Shown here: positions 6,897 through 7,746 of the stretch, piece after piece
Position numbering within the stretch: position 1 is the first letter of the stretch
How the letters are laid out: every line of letters begins with the position of its first letter
Assembly (NCBI GenBank): GCA_013003285.1
Contig: JABDJY010000021.1
Location: forward strand, 1-7,746
Direction of reading: 5' to 3'
Source of the DNA: Alphaproteobacteria bacterium
GTDB taxonomy: Bacteria; Pseudomonadota; Alphaproteobacteria; UBA6615
Length of the DNA: 7,746 bases
The notes under the pieces: generated by a model
Database searches by the model: none
Told to the model about the DNA's origin: nothing
What the model saw: only the letters and a program-made list of their open reading frames with translations
Program-made: the position numbers and the translations under genes

Positions 6897-7746
6897 TTAA
6901 CCGACCTTGATGCTGCCATGCTGCCTTTGCCAACGCGCTGAGCGCTTTTTCGAAACAGCAAGCATTCTTGAATCGCGCTTCCAAAACACGATCCGATAAT
7001 CCATGACCTCCATGAGCGTGAAGAGCATCAGGCCCATCGCTGACATCGTCAGCAGTGCCGCAAACGAACCGTCGATCTGCAGCGAAAATGCAAATCGCTG
7101 CATCAGGATGCCGACCCCCGCCGCCGCGGAGAAAAATTCGGCAACGATCGTGCCAAGAAGCGCACCGGTCAAAGCGAGCTTCAGACCTGCCATAATTAAC
7201 GGAACGGCATTCGGTAATTGAAGTTTCCAAAAGTATTCGCGCTTCGACGCCCCCAGAGACCGGAACAGGTCCGTCGCGTCTTCGTCGGTGCGCAAAAGTG
7301 CCGTAAGCGTATTGACGAAGGGCGGGAAGAAACACACCAATGCCGCCAGTGCGATCTTCGAGCTCCAGCCAAAGCCAAACCAGGCGATGATCATCGGCGC
7401 CACGGCGATGCCCGGGGTCACATTGAAGACCACCGCGTAGGGGGCAATGTAGCGTCGGAAGGTCGGGCTAAATGCAGCTGCGACTGCCAGACTGATACCA
7501 ATTGAGACACCAATGAAAAAGCCAATTACGGCCTCAGCCAACGTGGTGTAAAAGTGGAAATAAATCTTGCCACTGACAAAAAACAAATCGAATAACTGGG
7601 CGCCGATCAGACTGGGCCACGGTGTTATCAGTTTGTTCAGTTGTCCGGTTTGTCCGAGAACCTCCCAGATACCGATAATCAATCCAAACGTAATTATGTG
7701 CTTGATCGAAGCCTTGAAAATCTTTGCAGCTAGGGAAGGTGCAACG
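6897..7746 (-). CDS. ABC transporter permease, SsuC/TauC-like (5' end outside window)
   Basis: This is the inner-membrane permease of the importer whose binding protein follows. The frame is open to the window edge, and no ATG occurs in the last 64 nt, so the true start lies beyond 7746. A TTG at 7682 is a poor start: no ribosome site precedes it, and it falls inside the first hydrophobic helix (HIITFGLIIGIWEVLG). Six membrane segments can be traced: that helix, then AEAVIGFFIGVSIGISLAV, NVTPGIAVAPMIIAWFGFG, IALAALVCFFPPFVNTLTAL, MAGLKLALTGALLGTIVAEF and LLTMSAMGLMLFTLMEV. The ATPase-docking EAA loop is present as DLFRSLGASKREYFWKLQLP. The C-terminal tail (WKRDSRMLAVSKKR onward) is basic and extends past the last helix. 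About 282 codons are visible. The matching ATPase is not in the window. G+C is lower than in the plus-strand cluster. Confidence 0.9.
   Translation of the reverse strand, partial: VAPSLAAKIFKASIKHIITFGLIIGIWEVLGQTGQLNKLITPWPSLIGAQLFDLFFVSGKIYFHFYTTLAEAVIGFFIGVSIGISLAVAAAFSPTFRRYIAPYAVVFNVTPGIAVAPMIIAWFGFGWSSKIALAALVCFFPPFVNTLTALLRTDEDATDLFRSLGASKREYFWKLQLPNAVPLIMAGLKLALTGALLGTIVAEFFSAAAGVGILMQRFAFSLQIDGSFAALLTMSAMGLMLFTLMEVMDYRIVFWKRDSRMLAVSKKRSARWQRQHGSIKVG

Noticed and set aside
6883..7335. A 150-codon minus-strand frame overlapping the permease
   Set aside because: It is in a different phase of the same strand as the permease and has no hydrophobic or motif pattern. The permease frame shows six helices and an EAA loop.

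Overview
The window looks like a piece of a high-GC alphaproteobacterial chromosome. This is inferred from G/C-ending codons and gene families; no rRNA or other phylogenetic marker is present. It holds two convergent gene blocks that meet at a hairpin terminator near 5676-5716.

Block 1 (+ strand, 79-5650) is a compact four-gene, probably single-operon cluster. In order it encodes: a 479-aa fusion of an HMG-CoA-synthase/KAS-III-like thiolase-fold domain with a C-terminal DUF35 zinc-ribbon/OB-fold domain; a 399-aa SCP-x-type thiolase; a 654-aa acetoacetyl-CoA synthetase (acetoacetate--CoA ligase); and a 280-aa two-domain cupin. The gaps are 61, 25 and 38 nt. The pairing of HMGCS-like protein, SCP-x-like thiolase and DUF35 protein is the composition of the archaeal acetoacetyl-CoA thiolase/HMG-CoA synthase complex and of the PhlACB acyltransferase of diacetylphloroglucinol synthesis. 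Here the synthase-like and DUF35 parts are one polypeptide.

The synthase-like domain has Gln (residue 109) where HMG-CoA synthases carry the nucleophilic Cys, and by eye it also lacks their Glu and His. The thiolase keeps its Cys88 and His residues. The likely picture is one active subunit (the thiolase) scaffolded by a catalytically silent or reprogrammed partner. The ligase would supply acetoacetyl-CoA or a related beta-ketoacyl-CoA, and a metal cupin would act on a pathway intermediate. The true substrate cannot be read from sequence.

Block 2 (- strand, 7746-5731) is part of an ABC importer of the NMT1/SsuA-TauA type: a six-helix permease whose 5' end lies beyond the window, then a periplasmic substrate-binding protein with a clear Sec signal peptide. 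The ATPase is not in the window and could lie further upstream on the minus strand. Sampled lines of block 2 are visibly poorer in G+C (about 43-57%) than block 1 (about 68% in a sampled line), so the blocks may differ in history. Nothing shows that the importer serves the block 1 pathway.

No tRNA, rRNA, CRISPR array, insertion sequence or attachment site was seen.
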